The translations under genes and the position numbers were made by a program. A stretch of 32,040 nucleotides of DNA from Myxococcales bacterium (lineage in GTDB: Bacteria; Myxococcota; Myxococcia; Myxococcales; JAKAPL01), in contig JAKAPL010000044.1 in the NCBI GenBank assembly GCA_021807105.1, forward strand, positions 1 to 32,040, given 5' to 3'. Below are positions 23,707-32,031 of the stretch, piece by piece (within the stretch, counting starts at the first letter, position 1; every line of letters starts with the position of its first letter). Below the pieces are notes generated by a model. That model saw nothing but the letters and a program-made list of their open reading frames with translations, was not told the DNA's origin and searched no databases.

Positions 23707-23766
23707 GCCATCGGGGGCGGAGAGAGCAGGCCGTCGTCTCCCGCCGTCCGGCGAGGCCCCAATGGC
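23707..23766. terminator. imperfect inverted repeat between convergent genes
   Basis: Arms GCCATCGGGG (23707-23716) and CCCCAATGGC (23757-23766) pair with one mismatch across a 40-bp loop, between the transporter stop and the LPP20-like gene stop. It could work in either direction, but the loop is long and no T run is present. Confidence 0.35.
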
Positions 23767-23783
23767 GCGCCCGGGTTGCCGCG

Positions 23784-24992
23784 CTACTTGCAGCGCGGGC
23801 CGGGGAAGCCGAGCTCTCCGAGGAGACGGTCGATGACGTCCGCGGCCGGTTCGGCGGCGAGCCGCGCGAGCGCGTCGGCCCGGGCGGCGTCGGGCGTGGC
23901 GCCGCCCCCCTTGGCTTCTCCGCTCGCCGCCCCGGACGGCCCCTGCGCGCCCTCCCAGGAGAGGAGCGCCGAGAGCTTGCCCGTGGCCACGTAGAGGCCC
24001 GGGAAGGGCTGCTCGGCCGCGGCGACGCGCGCGTCGAGCTTCACGGTGGCCTCGGCGCCGGAGGGGCTCACCGACGCGGGCAGGCCGGCGCGGGCGAGGC
24101 AGGCGATCGCGGCCCTCGCGAGCGGCTCGTCCCCCGCGGGGGCGACCTCGACGCGGACGACCCCGAGCGCCGCCGCGTCGCGCGCCTTGCGGGAGAGCCG
24201 CGTCACGCCCGGGAAGCTCGGCGCTCTCCAGCCGGGATCGATCACCTCGACCGCGCGGGCGCGGGCCCGGGCCTTGCGGGCGAGCGGGATCGCGGAGGAG
24301 GTGAGGAGGGCCGCGTACAGGTGGCGGCCGGCCCGCAGCGCGAGGTCGGCCTTGCGCACCTCGGCCTCGATCTGGTCCGCGAGGCGGGCCACCTCGGCGC
24401 CGCGCCGCCGGGCGAGCTCGGTCCGGTCGACGCCGACGAGCGCGTACTCGGTCCCGTCCTGGGCGCAGGTCGCGAGGAGCTTCGCCCCTTCGAGCGTGAG
24501 GTCGGTCTCGGTCACGACATCCGAGTCGTAGCCCTGCCGGTCCCAGGAGGCGGGACCGGCCGCGCCCGCCTCCTCCAGCGTCACGTCGGTCGCCTTCACG
24601 TGGACCACGAGCTGGCGCGCGATCTCGGCGAGCGCCCGCCGCTGCGCCTGCGCGAGGGGATCACGATCGCCGAGCGAGGCGGCCCCGACGCCGGCGAGGT
24701 AGCGCGGGCTCACCCCTTCCGGGTGGTCTCTCCAGGCGGGGCAGGGACCCGCCTGGGCCGCCGCCTCGGCCGGGGTCACGGGCCGCGCCGGGGCGGCCGC
24801 ATTCGGCGGGGCGGCCGCGGGGACCGGCACCTCCTCCGCGCCCGGCGGCGGCCGGCCCTCGAACGCCGCCTGGGCGTCGGCCTCCACGCGTGCCTGCTCG
24901 GCGGGGGAGAGCGCCGCCGGCCGGGTGGCCGCGGGCGGCGCGGTCGCGCAGGCGGCGAGGGCGAAGAGCGGCCAGCGGGCGAGCTTGCTCAT
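23784..24992 (-). CDS. LPP20-family-like lipoprotein
   Basis: The 402-residue product has a lipoprotein signal (LFALAAC, Cys15), an Ala/Pro-rich tether to about 80, and a domain beginning SPRYLAGVGAASLGDRDPLA with AQAQRRALAEIARQLVVHVK, the pattern of LPP20-type lipoproteins (short strand, then an Ala/Arg-rich helix). A second half (about 250-345) carries VVRVEVAPAGDEPLARAAIA and a beta segment, and a final helix has the only late Cys (GPRCK). The ATG at 24992 fits the signal peptide. It lies 47 bp after nuoI on the same strand and may be read from the nuo transcript. Its function is not known. Confidence 0.72.
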   Translation of the reverse strand: MSKLARWPLFALAACATAPPAATRPAALSPAEQARVEADAQAAFEGRPPPGAEEVPVPAAAPPNAAAPARPVTPAEAAAQAGPCPAWRDHPEGVSPRYLAGVGAASLGDRDPLAQAQRRALAEIARQLVVHVKATDVTLEEAGAAGPASWDRQGYDSDVVTETDLTLEGAKLLATCAQDGTEYALVGVDRTELARRRGAEVARLADQIEAEVRKADLALRAGRHLYAALLTSSAIPLARKARARARAVEVIDPGWRAPSFPGVTRLSRKARDAAALGVVRVEVAPAGDEPLARAAIACLARAGLPASVSPSGAEATVKLDARVAAAEQPFPGLYVATGKLSALLSWEGAQGPSGAASGEAKGGGATPDAARADALARLAAEPAADVIDRLLGELGFPGPRCK

Positions 24993-25039
24993 GGTCTTGG
25001 CCCACCTGAATCGCGCAACCGCGGGGACGGGCGCCCGTC

Positions 25040-25696
25040 TCACCCCGGGGGTTCGTCGCCGGGGGACCGCGGGATCGGATGCGCGTGGGCCTCCTCCGGG
25101 GGCGCCGAGGTCTCGCGCTTGAACCAGACGTCGGTCTGGTGCGACACGGCCGGGCCCTTGAGCAGGCGGTCGATGCCGTAGATGATCGCGGGCCGATCAT
25201 AGGTGGGTTTGGTGTGCGTTCCGGTGTCCATCCGGATCGCGTCCTTGGGGCACGCCTCGACGCAGAAGCCGCAGACGATGCAGCGCAGCTCGTCGATCTC
25301 GAAGCGCTTCGGGTACTTCTCGATCGGGTCGCCTTCGTACTCGCCGGCCTCGATGTAGATGCACTGCGCGGGGCAGATCGTCGCGCAGAGGTAGCAGGCG
25401 ACGCAGCGCGGCTTGCCGTCGGGCCGCGGCACGAGCCGGTGCATGGAGCGGTAGCCGGGCGGGTAGGGCGCAATCTCCTCGGGGTACTGGACGGTCGTGA
25501 CCTGGTTCGGACCGCGCCGGTGGATCACGTCCGGCGAGGGATCGCGGCTGAAGAGGAGGTTGCGGAGGAAGTGGCCGGTCGAGACGGCGAGGCCGCGCAG
25601 CGCCTCCGGGACGTACGAGTACTCGGCGAGGTTCTCCGGACGGCTCTCGGGCGCGCGGTAGGCGGCGATCGCGCGGGGCTTGGGTTCGTCCGCCAT
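25040..25696 (-). CDS. nuoI: NADH-quinone oxidoreductase subunit I
   Basis: NuoI carries clusters N6a and N6b that lead electrons toward quinone in complex I. The 218-residue product has two 4Fe-4S motifs, Cys98/101/104/108 ([20 protein letters not shown]) and Cys139/142/145/149 ([20 protein letters not shown]), after an N-terminal amphipathic region ([17 protein letters not shown]). The C-terminal tail ([20 protein letters not shown]) is lineage-specific. Its ATG directly follows the nuoH TAG. Confidence 0.97.
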   Translation of the reverse strand: MADEPKPRAIAAYRAPESRPENLAEYSYVPEALRGLAVSTGHFLRNLLFSRDPSPDVIHRRGPNQVTTVQYPEEIAPYPPGYRSMHRLVPRPDGKPRCVACYLCATICPAQCIYIEAGEYEGDPIEKYPKRFEIDELRCIVCGFCVEACPKDAIRMDTGTHTKPTYDRPAIIYGIDRLLKGPAVSHQTDVWFKRETSAPPEEAHAHPIPRSPGDEPPG

Positions 25697-27073
25697 CTAG
25701 TGTCCTCCTGCCGCCGCGACGGGGAGGGCCGCCGGCCGCGACGAGGACCAGAGCGTCGCGCCCACGACGAGCGCGATCTCGGCGAGGCCGAGGGCTCCGA
25801 GGAGCCCGAGCGAGGAATCGAGGAGGAGGCAGAGGCCGGTGGCGAAGACGTTCACCAGACCGAGCGGCAGCAGGAAACGCCAGCCCAGCGCCTGAACCTG
25901 GTCGTAGCGGAAGCGGGGGAACGTCCAGCGGATGGCGAGCTGGAGCCAGCAGAGGACGATGACCTTCACCGCGAAGAGCGCCGCCTGGAACACCGCGAGC
26001 GTCAGGGCCGCCGCGCCCGGATCGGGCGGTCCGGCGAACCGCCAGGCGACGAGCGAGGCCGCGGCCGAAGCGAGGGCGTCGTCGAGGACGGGCGAGAGGT
26101 GCCAGCCGCCGAGGAAGACGGCGGTCACGACGCCCGAGAGGGTGATGATCTCCACGAACTCGGCCATCATGAACATCCCGAACTTCATCCCCGAGTACTC
26201 CAGGAAGTAGCCGATGATCTCCGACTCGCCCTCGGGCAGGTCGAAGGGAGTCCGCTTGGTCTCGGCGAAGGCGGCGGCGAAGAAGAGGAGGAAGCCGACC
26301 GGCTGGACGAAGAGCCCCCAGGCCGGGAACCAGGAGGTCCCGAAGAGGCCCGCCGACTGGGACTGGATCATCGCGTCCAGCCGGAGCGTCCCCGTGGTCA
26401 TCATCATCCCGACGAGCCCCAACCCCAGGGCGACCTCGTAGGCGACCATCTGCGAGGCGGCCCGCACGCCGCCGAGCAGCGCGAGCTTGTTGCCCGAGGC
26501 CCAGCCGGCGAGCGCGACGCCGTAGACCGCGAGCGAGGCGATGGCGAAGAGATAGAGGAGGCCCGCGTCGGGGTTCGCGATCTGGAGCGAGGCGAAGAGG
26601 ACCCCGAAGGCGTGCCGGACCGGGACGGGCGGACCCATGGGGACGATCGCGAAGAGGCAGAGGATGGGCAGGAGGTTCGCGACCGGGGCGAGCTGGAAGA
26701 GGAGCCGGTTCGCCTTCGCCGGGACGAAGTCCTCCTTGCTGATCATCTTGAGGGCGTCGGCGAGGACGTGCGGGATGCCGCCCAGGGAAAAGCGCGACAG
26801 GCCGGGCAGACGGGCGCGGTTCGGGCCGATCCGATCCTGGATGGCCGCGCTCCACTTCCGCTCGGCGACCATGAGCAGCGTCGCGAGGATCATCACGAAG
26901 AGGAGCTGGAGGAAGACGATGGCCGCCGCGGCCTGCCCGAGCGTCGCGCCCCAGCCCAGCTCGAACGTCGCGCTGCCCGCCCAGTCGATCGCCACGTAGC
27001 CGAGCCACGCCCAGAGGCACAGCCCGGCGGCGATCAGGACGCCGAGGAGGCTCATCCGGACGAACCTACCCAC
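25697..27073 (-). CDS. nuoH: NADH-quinone oxidoreductase subunit H
   Basis: NuoH forms the quinone-access channel at the base of the peripheral arm. The 458-residue product has about nine membrane helices and the signature loops ERKWSAAIQDRIGPNRA, QLAPVANLLPILCLFAIVP and FAETKRTPFDLPEGESEIIG. It is longer than E. coli NuoH (325) owing to an extra hydrophobic C-terminal segment (LLLDSSLGLLGALGLAEIAL). I use the GTG at 27073, preceded by GGAGG at 5 bp; it overlaps the nuoG end by 8 bp, so translation is coupled. An ATG at 27055 is an alternative. Confidence 0.95.
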   Translation of the reverse strand: MGRFVRMSLLGVLIAAGLCLWAWLGYVAIDWAGSATFELGWGATLGQAAAAIVFLQLLFVMILATLLMVAERKWSAAIQDRIGPNRARLPGLSRFSLGGIPHVLADALKMISKEDFVPAKANRLLFQLAPVANLLPILCLFAIVPMGPPVPVRHAFGVLFASLQIANPDAGLLYLFAIASLAVYGVALAGWASGNKLALLGGVRAASQMVAYEVALGLGLVGMMMTTGTLRLDAMIQSQSAGLFGTSWFPAWGLFVQPVGFLLFFAAAFAETKRTPFDLPEGESEIIGYFLEYSGMKFGMFMMAEFVEIITLSGVVTAVFLGGWHLSPVLDDALASAAASLVAWRFAGPPDPGAAALTLAVFQAALFAVKVIVLCWLQLAIRWTFPRFRYDQVQALGWRFLLPLGLVNVFATGLCLLLDSSLGLLGALGLAEIALVVGATLWSSSRPAALPVAAAGGH

Positions 27074-28796
27074 GCGAACCTCCGGCCTGCTTGCCCTGCC
27101 CGGGCTGGGCGACGGCGCGCTCGCGGTAGCCCGGCGGCCGCGCGTCGGCCGCGGCGGGACGCGCGGCGACGCCCGGCTCGCGCCGCCCGCCCGGGCCGAG
27201 GTCGTTCCAGTCGAAGGAGGCGAGCTCGGGCACGCGCGGCGAGAGCTCCGCGAACAGCTCCCGGGCCGACGGCCAGCGCCAGGCGAACCCCAGCTCGCGC
27301 AGCAGCGCCTCGGCGAGCCGCCAGTGCGGCCGCGCCTCGTCCCACTCCGGATAGGCCCGCTGGAAGCGCTGCGGGCGCCCCTCGAAGTTGACGAAGGTCC
27401 CGTCGTACTCGGAGTGGGGCGCGGCGGGGAGGGAGATGTCGGCGGCGTCGGCGAGCGGGCCGTGGCGCACCGCCTGGATCACGAGAAGCCCGATCGGCCC
27501 GAGGGCGGCGGCCACGACCTGCGGCTCCTTCGGGACCTCGACGCCCGCCGCGTACAGCGCCGTGACCCGGCCCGCGCTCACGTCCCCGAGCAGGGATTCG
27601 AACGGCCGGAGCGCGAGGCCGAACCCTCGCGCGACCCAGCGCAGCCCGAGCCGGTTCGGGTTCTTGTCGGCGCGGATGAGCAGCGCGTCCTCGTCGCCGT
27701 CCGCGAGCCCTCCCTCGTAGAGGGCCGACAGGCCGAGGCCCTCGCGGGCGAGCAGGCAGACCGCGAGCAGGTCCTCCACCGAGAGCTGCGGGGAGACGAG
27801 CGCGGCGAGCCCGGCCTGGCCGGAGAGCGGCTTGAGTCGGGCGGCGGCGGCCGAGAGCGCCTCGGCGAGCGATCGCCCCTGGACGCGGCTGCCGGCCCGG
27901 CCGACCAGCGGCCGCGTGAGGCGATCCTCGACGAGTCGCCGCCGGGTGAGCCGGCCATCGTCGCACATCCACGCCTGGTTCACCGCGTCGTTCTCGCGGG
28001 GCCGGTAGCGATACGCGACCCCGTCGTAGTGGTCGACGAAGGTGTTGCAGCCGCGGGCGCAGCCGGCGCAGATCGAGGGCGTCGTGGAGAGGAAGAACGC
28101 GCGCGCCCGGAAGCGGAAATCCCGGGAGAGCAGCGCGCCGACCGGGCAGAGGTCGATCGTGTTGCCGGCGTACTTGGAGTCGAGCGGCTGGCCCGGGAAC
28201 GTGTCGATGTACTCGTGGTTGCCGCGGGCGAAGACGCCGAGCTGCGGCTGCTGGGCGATCTCCCGCATGAACCGGACGCAGCGCGTGCAGAGGACGCAGC
28301 GCTCCTGGTCGAGCATGACGAACGGCCCGATCGGCTTGCGCTTCTGGCGCAGCACCCGGGGCTGCGCCGGCTGGTAGGGCCGGTGATCGAACTCCATGTA
28401 GTAGTCTTGCAGCTTGCACTCGCCCGCCTGGTCGCAGATGGCGCAATCGACCGGGTGGTTGTAGAGGAGCATCTGCTCGACGGACCGATGGCTCTCCAGG
28501 ACGCGCGGGCTGCCGGTCGTGACCTTCAGCCCCTCGGAGACGAGCGTCTGACAGGCAGGGACGAGCTTCGGAGCGTTGGAGACCTCGACGAGACACATCC
28601 GGCAGTTCGCCGCGATGGAGAGGCGCCGGTGGTAGCAGAAGAACGGGATGTCGATGCCGACCTGGTTCGCGGCCTCGATGAGGTTCGTGCCCGGCTTCGC
28701 CTGGACCGGGCGGCCGTCGATGACGAGGTTGACGAGGGCGGGGGGCGCGGGAGAGGGCGCCTTCTCGGGCGGCTTCGGGGAAGACGGATCGGGCAC
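27066..28796 (-). CDS. nuoG: NADH-quinone oxidoreductase subunit G
   Basis: NuoG carries much of the iron-sulfur chain. The 576-residue product has the N-terminal 2Fe-2S site (Cys54/65/68/82), the His-ligated site His114/Cys118/121/127, a 4Fe-4S site Cys167/170/173/217, and CxxCxxxC-x27-C at Cys243/246/250/278, which matches off-pathway cluster N7. The molybdopterin-oxidoreductase-like remainder is short (E. coli NuoG is about 900 residues), ending in a Pro/Arg-rich tail. The GTG start at 28796 has GGAG 6 bp upstream. It has its own promoter. The diaphorase genes nuoE and nuoF, usually just upstream, are not here. Confidence 0.95.
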   Translation of the reverse strand: MPDPSSPKPPEKAPSPAPPALVNLVIDGRPVQAKPGTNLIEAANQVGIDIPFFCYHRRLSIAANCRMCLVEVSNAPKLVPACQTLVSEGLKVTTGSPRVLESHRSVEQMLLYNHPVDCAICDQAGECKLQDYYMEFDHRPYQPAQPRVLRQKRKPIGPFVMLDQERCVLCTRCVRFMREIAQQPQLGVFARGNHEYIDTFPGQPLDSKYAGNTIDLCPVGALLSRDFRFRARAFFLSTTPSICAGCARGCNTFVDHYDGVAYRYRPRENDAVNQAWMCDDGRLTRRRLVEDRLTRPLVGRAGSRVQGRSLAEALSAAAARLKPLSGQAGLAALVSPQLSVEDLLAVCLLAREGLGLSALYEGGLADGDEDALLIRADKNPNRLGLRWVARGFGLALRPFESLLGDVSAGRVTALYAAGVEVPKEPQVVAAALGPIGLLVIQAVRHGPLADAADISLPAAPHSEYDGTFVNFEGRPQRFQRAYPEWDEARPHWRLAEALLRELGFAWRWPSARELFAELSPRVPELASFDWNDLGPGGRREPGVAARPAAADARPPGYRERAVAQPGQGKQAGGSRG

Positions 28797-28816
28797 GCGG
28801 ACTCCGGGAGGCCCGA

Positions 28817-28845
28817 GATCTAGCGCAAGGGCGGGCGAAGTCCAA
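28817..28845 (-). promoter_or_regulatory. promoter of nuoGHI
   Basis: Minus strand: TTGGAC (28845-28840), 17-bp spacer, TAGATC (28822-28817), ending 20 bp before the nuoG GTG. A run of six T residues (28848-28853, minus strand) lies directly upstream, after the lipoprotein gene, and may mark the end of the preceding transcript. Confidence 0.65.
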
Positions 28846-28880
28846 GCAAAAAACCACCGGGGCTCCTCTCGCTGGCAGGG

Positions 28881-29720
28881 TCAGGGGCTGCCTGGCGCCG
28901 GCGGCGCCCCCTCCGACTGCGGCCCGGCCGGAAAAGAGGGCTGTGACGGCGGCTGCCGCGGGTTCTGCTGCGGCCCGGGTTGCTGCGGGGACCGCGGGAG
29001 CGCGCCCGGCGCGGGCTGCGGCGAGGCCGGCGCGCCGCCGCGGACCGGGGCGAGGCCCTGCTCCTCGGCATAGGCGCGGCGGAGCGCCTGCCAGGTCTCG
29101 AAGGACGAGGCCGCGTCCCCGTGCGCCTTCGTCACGTCGCGCGCCGCGTCGTCCGCGGCGGCCCGGTCACGGTCGACCGCCGCCGCGAAGAGTCCGGCGT
29201 TGTACTTGCCCGCGGCCGGGTTGTGCGCCTCCTCGAGTGCGACGAGCTTGCTCCTCTCGACCCGCGCGCGGGCGAGCGCGATCGTCCGGTCGGCGGCCGT
29301 CACCTGGGCCTGCCGCAGGTCCACCGCGTGCCTCTCATAGTCGACGCGGGCCTGTCGCTCTTTGCGGAAGGCGATCGCGAGATCGAGCTGTCGTCTCGCC
29401 TGTTGGATCGGGTTCGGGTCGCCCGTCTTCCGGGCGTTCTCGATCCCGATCCGCGCCGCCTCCACCTGCGCGTCCGCGGCCTGGACGCCCGGCCTGGCCA
29501 TCGCCAGCCGCCCCTGCTCGTCCTGGAGCCGGAGCATCGCCTGGTTGCGCGCCTGCTGGGCCACCTGGAGCTCGTGCTGCGCCGCGTCGATCGGCGCCGT
29601 CTCGTCCTGGGAGAGCCGGCCCACGTCCTCCGCGCTCACCGCCGGCCCCATCCCCGCGTTCTGCACCGCCGCGCAACCCGCCAGCGTCACGGCGGCCACC
29701 GCCAACGAAAACCCTCTCAT
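28881..29720 (-). CDS. coiled-coil lipoprotein inside the nuo locus
   Basis: The 279-residue product has a lipoprotein signal (AAVTLAGC, Cys16), then a long Ala/Gln/Arg-rich helical region with heptad-like spacing (about 45-215; for example AAQHELQVAQQARNQAMLRL, QARRQLDLAIAFRKERQAR), and a Pro/Gln/Gly-rich C-terminal tail of about 50 residues. It resembles no complex I subunit and should be periplasm-facing. It occupies the place of nuoE-nuoF between nuoD and nuoG. The nuoD stop is 76 bp upstream, with a small hairpin in between. Function unknown; it could be an unrelated insertion. Confidence 0.8.
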   Translation of the reverse strand: MRGFSLAVAAVTLAGCAAVQNAGMGPAVSAEDVGRLSQDETAPIDAAQHELQVAQQARNQAMLRLQDEQGRLAMARPGVQAADAQVEAARIGIENARKTGDPNPIQQARRQLDLAIAFRKERQARVDYERHAVDLRQAQVTAADRTIALARARVERSKLVALEEAHNPAAGKYNAGLFAAAVDRDRAAADDAARDVTKAHGDAASSFETWQALRRAYAEEQGLAPVRGGAPASPQPAPGALPRSPQQPGPQQNPRQPPSQPSFPAGPQSEGAPPAPGSP

Positions 29721-29739
29721 GGTCCCCCCCCCGCGCGAA

Positions 29740-29755
29740 GCTCTCCGGCGAGAGC
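29740..29755 (-). promoter_or_regulatory. small hairpin between nuoD and the lipoprotein gene
   Basis: A perfect 6-bp stem, GCTCTC against GAGAGC, with a CGGC loop, lies in the 76-bp gap. No T run follows. It might slow or partly end transcription after nuoD, or protect mRNA. Confidence 0.3.
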
Positions 29756-29796
29756 CTGCGCACGCCGCGCCGCCCGCGCAAGCCCGCGGGGCCCGG

Positions 29797-31032
29797 CTAC
29801 TGCTCGACCTCGCCGCCGATCATGTTGATCGAGTCGAATGTCGGGATCAGGTCGGCGAGGAGCGAACCCTCGATGATGTGGGGCAAGCTGGAGAGGATCG
29901 GGAGGCCGGGGGCTCGCACGTGCAGCTTGTAGGGGCGTCCGCTCCCGTTCGAGACGACGTACCAGCCGAGCTCGCCGTTGGCCGCCTCGGTGTACGCGTA
30001 CGCGTCGCCCGGCGGGACCTGGATGCCCTCCATCACGATCTTGAAGTGGGCGATGAGCCCTTCGATCGTCCCGTAGACCGCCGGCTTGGGCGGCAGCACG
30101 TAGCGCCAGTCGTCGAGGATGACCGGGCCGGCGGGGATCTGCGCGATCGCCTGCCGGAGGATCTTCTCGCTCTGCCGCATCTCCTCCATGCGCATCGCGT
30201 ACCGGTCGAAGTTGTCGCCTCGCCCGCCCACCGGGACCTCGAAGTCAAACCGGTCGTAGACGAGGTACGGGTGGGTCTTGCGCACGTCGTAAGCGACGCC
30301 GCAGGCGCGCAAGCAGGGGCCCGTGAAGCCGTAGTCGATCGCGTCCTCGGCGGAGATCACTCCGGTGTTTTGCGTCCGGTCGATGAAGATCCGGTTGCGG
30401 GTGAGCAGCTTGTCGATCTCCTCGACCAGCTCCGAGACCCGGGTGAGCGTCTCGCCAAGCTTGACGAGGAACCCATCGGGAAGATCCCGCTCGATGCCCC
30501 CGATTCGCGTGTAGCTCGTCGTGACCCTGGCGCCGGTCTGCTCGGCGATCCGGTCCCAGAGCAGCTCGCGCGCCTCGATCGCGTAGAGGAACGCGGTGAA
30601 GGCTCCGAGCTCGAGCGCCATGGCTCCGACCATCGTCAGGTGGTCGCAGATCCGGTGGACCTCGCCGCCGATGACGCGGATGTACTTCGCCCGCTCGGGG
30701 ATGTCGATCCCGCAGAGCTTCTCGACGGCGAGCGAGAAGCCGACGTTGTTGAGGATCGAGGAGACGTAGTTGAGCCGGTCGGTGAAGGGGAGGCACTGCG
30801 TCCAGGTGACGTTCTCGCAGGACTTCTCGAAGCCCCGGTGGAGGAAGCCGATCTCGGGGTCGATCCTGACGATCGTCTCCCCGTCCAGCTCGACTCGCGA
30901 GCGCACCACCCCGTGCATGGCCGGATGGGAGGGGCCGAGGTTCATGACCATGTGCCGCCGCGGCAGCTCGGCGGCGAGGGGATCCTGCGCGAGCAGGCGC
31001 GCGGCCTCGGGCGGAGCGGAGGGATCGGCCAT
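29797..31032 (-). CDS. nuoD: NADH-quinone oxidoreductase subunit D
   Basis: NuoD (49-kDa subunit) helps form the quinone-reduction site with NuoB. The 411-residue product has NLGPSHPAMHGVVR near the N-terminus, EIGFLHRGFEKSCENVTWTQ, VHRICDHLTMVGAMALELGA, TGPCLRACGVAYDVRKTHPY and the C-terminal PTFDSINMIGGEVEQ. Its length is typical for a stand-alone NuoD and it is not fused to NuoC. The ATG directly follows the nuoC TAG, so the pair is translationally coupled. Confidence 0.97.
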   Translation of the reverse strand: MADPSAPPEAARLLAQDPLAAELPRRHMVMNLGPSHPAMHGVVRSRVELDGETIVRIDPEIGFLHRGFEKSCENVTWTQCLPFTDRLNYVSSILNNVGFSLAVEKLCGIDIPERAKYIRVIGGEVHRICDHLTMVGAMALELGAFTAFLYAIEARELLWDRIAEQTGARVTTSYTRIGGIERDLPDGFLVKLGETLTRVSELVEEIDKLLTRNRIFIDRTQNTGVISAEDAIDYGFTGPCLRACGVAYDVRKTHPYLVYDRFDFEVPVGGRGDNFDRYAMRMEEMRQSEKILRQAIAQIPAGPVILDDWRYVLPPKPAVYGTIEGLIAHFKIVMEGIQVPPGDAYAYTEAANGELGWYVVSNGSGRPYKLHVRAPGLPILSSLPHIIEGSLLADLIPTFDSINMIGGEVEQ

Positions 31033-31590
31033 CTAGCGCCTCGGCGCCCGCCCCGGGAAGACCCGATCGCTCGTCCGCGGCTGGGGCCCCGGCCCGCGCA
31101 CGAGGTCGCGGATGTCCTTCTCCGGGACGAGGGGCTGCCGGCCGCGCAGCGGGTAGTCCTTGCGCAGCGGGTATCCCTCCCACGTCTCGGGCATGTAGAG
31201 GCGGCGCAGGTCGGGGTGGCCGGTGAACCGGATGCCATACATGTCAAAGACGTGCCGCTCCCACCAGTTGGCCGTGCGCCAGACGCCGGAGACCGACGGG
31301 ATCTCGGCCGGCGTCTCCGGGACCTTCGCCCGCAGCCGGACGCGGTGGTGATGGGTGAGCGAGGTGAGGTGGTAGACGACCTCGAAGCGCGGGGTCTGCC
31401 CCAGGTAGTCGACCGCGGTGACGGACAGGAGCAGCTTCATGTCCATCGTCGGGTCGTGTTTCAGGTAGGTCGCGACCTCGACGACGGCGGCGGGCGCGAC
31501 GAAGATCGCTTCGTCGCCCCGGTGGCTGTACGGGTCGTGAACCGCCGAGGGGAAGCGCTGCGAGAGCGCGTCGAGGACGGCCTTGGACAC
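31033..31590 (-). CDS. nuoC: NADH-quinone oxidoreductase subunit C
   Basis: NuoC (30-kDa subunit) is part of the hydrophilic arm. The 185-residue product has [20 protein letters not shown], the signature [20 protein letters not shown] and [19 protein letters not shown] start at the GTG at 31590 ([17 protein letters not shown]), which matches the usual N-terminus; a TTG at 31626 would add 12 residues. No nuoA or nuoB lies upstream, where a truncated repeat element and a tandem repeat are found instead, so the locus starts here with nuoC. Confidence 0.95.
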   Translation of the reverse strand: MSKAVLDALSQRFPSAVHDPYSHRGDEAIFVAPAAVVEVATYLKHDPTMDMKLLLSVTAVDYLGQTPRFEVVYHLTSLTHHHRVRLRAKVPETPAEIPSVSGVWRTANWWERHVFDMYGIRFTGHPDLRRLYMPETWEGYPLRKDYPLRGRQPLVPEKDIRDLVRGPGPQPRTSDRVFPGRAPRR

Positions 31591-31658
31591 GCCGGTCTTC
31601 TTAGATCGAGGGGCGGACGAAGACAAGGACGTTCTCGCGCCCGCCCTAGTGGGACCTC

Positions 31659-31745
31659 AAGGAGGCTGGTGTGAAACGTGCACGACGACCGAGGCACCCT
31701 CCCCCTGCCGTGAGGGTACCTGGGACCGCCGGCGTCCCGCCGGCC
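31659..31745. mobile_element. MITE-like element, family 2, truncated copy C
   Basis: The stretch starting GGAGGCTGGTGTGAAACGTG (31661) and continuing CACGACGACCG matches the left half of copy B, then has about 20 bp of extra sequence before the shared GAGGGTACC and CGCCGGCGTCCCGCCGGC parts. The terminal CTAG has become TCAA, and no right inverted end follows; the sequence runs into the 21-bp array. It lies about 70 bp upstream of the nuoC start. Confidence 0.75.
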
Positions 31746-31779
31746 GCTGCCGGACGTTGATCACGGGCTGCTGAGCGCT

Positions 31780-32031
31780 CGTCTGGGCGAGACGAGCGGC
31801 CGTCTAGGCGAGACGAGCGGCCGTCTAGGCGAGACCAGCGGCCGTCTAGGCGAGACGAGCGGCCGTCTGGGCGAGACGAGCGGCCGTCTAGGCGAGACGA
31901 GCGGCCGTCTGGGCGAGACGAGCGGCCGTCTAGGCGAGACGAGCGGCCGTCTAGGCGAGACGAGCGGCCGTCTGGGCGAGACGAGCGGCCGTCTAGGCGA
32001 GACGAGCGGCCGTCTAGGCGAGACCAGCGCT
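31780..32031. repeat. 21-bp tandem repeat array, 12 units, each with a small palindrome
   Basis: Twelve exact 21-bp units run from 31780 with no indel. Each is CGTCT, then A or G, GGCGAGACGAGCGGC; two units have ACC for ACG. The arms CGTCT and AGACG around AGGCG make a 5-bp hairpin in each unit. The period equals that of the array at 170-778, but the unit sequence differs. No credible gene overlaps it. It ends 9 bp before the window edge. Confidence 0.9.

Noticed and set aside
25079..27391. Long plus-strand frames (770 residues here and again at 29362-31674)
   Set aside because: They are antisense shadows of nuoI/nuoH and of the lipoprotein, nuoD and nuoC genes, with charged low-complexity composition.
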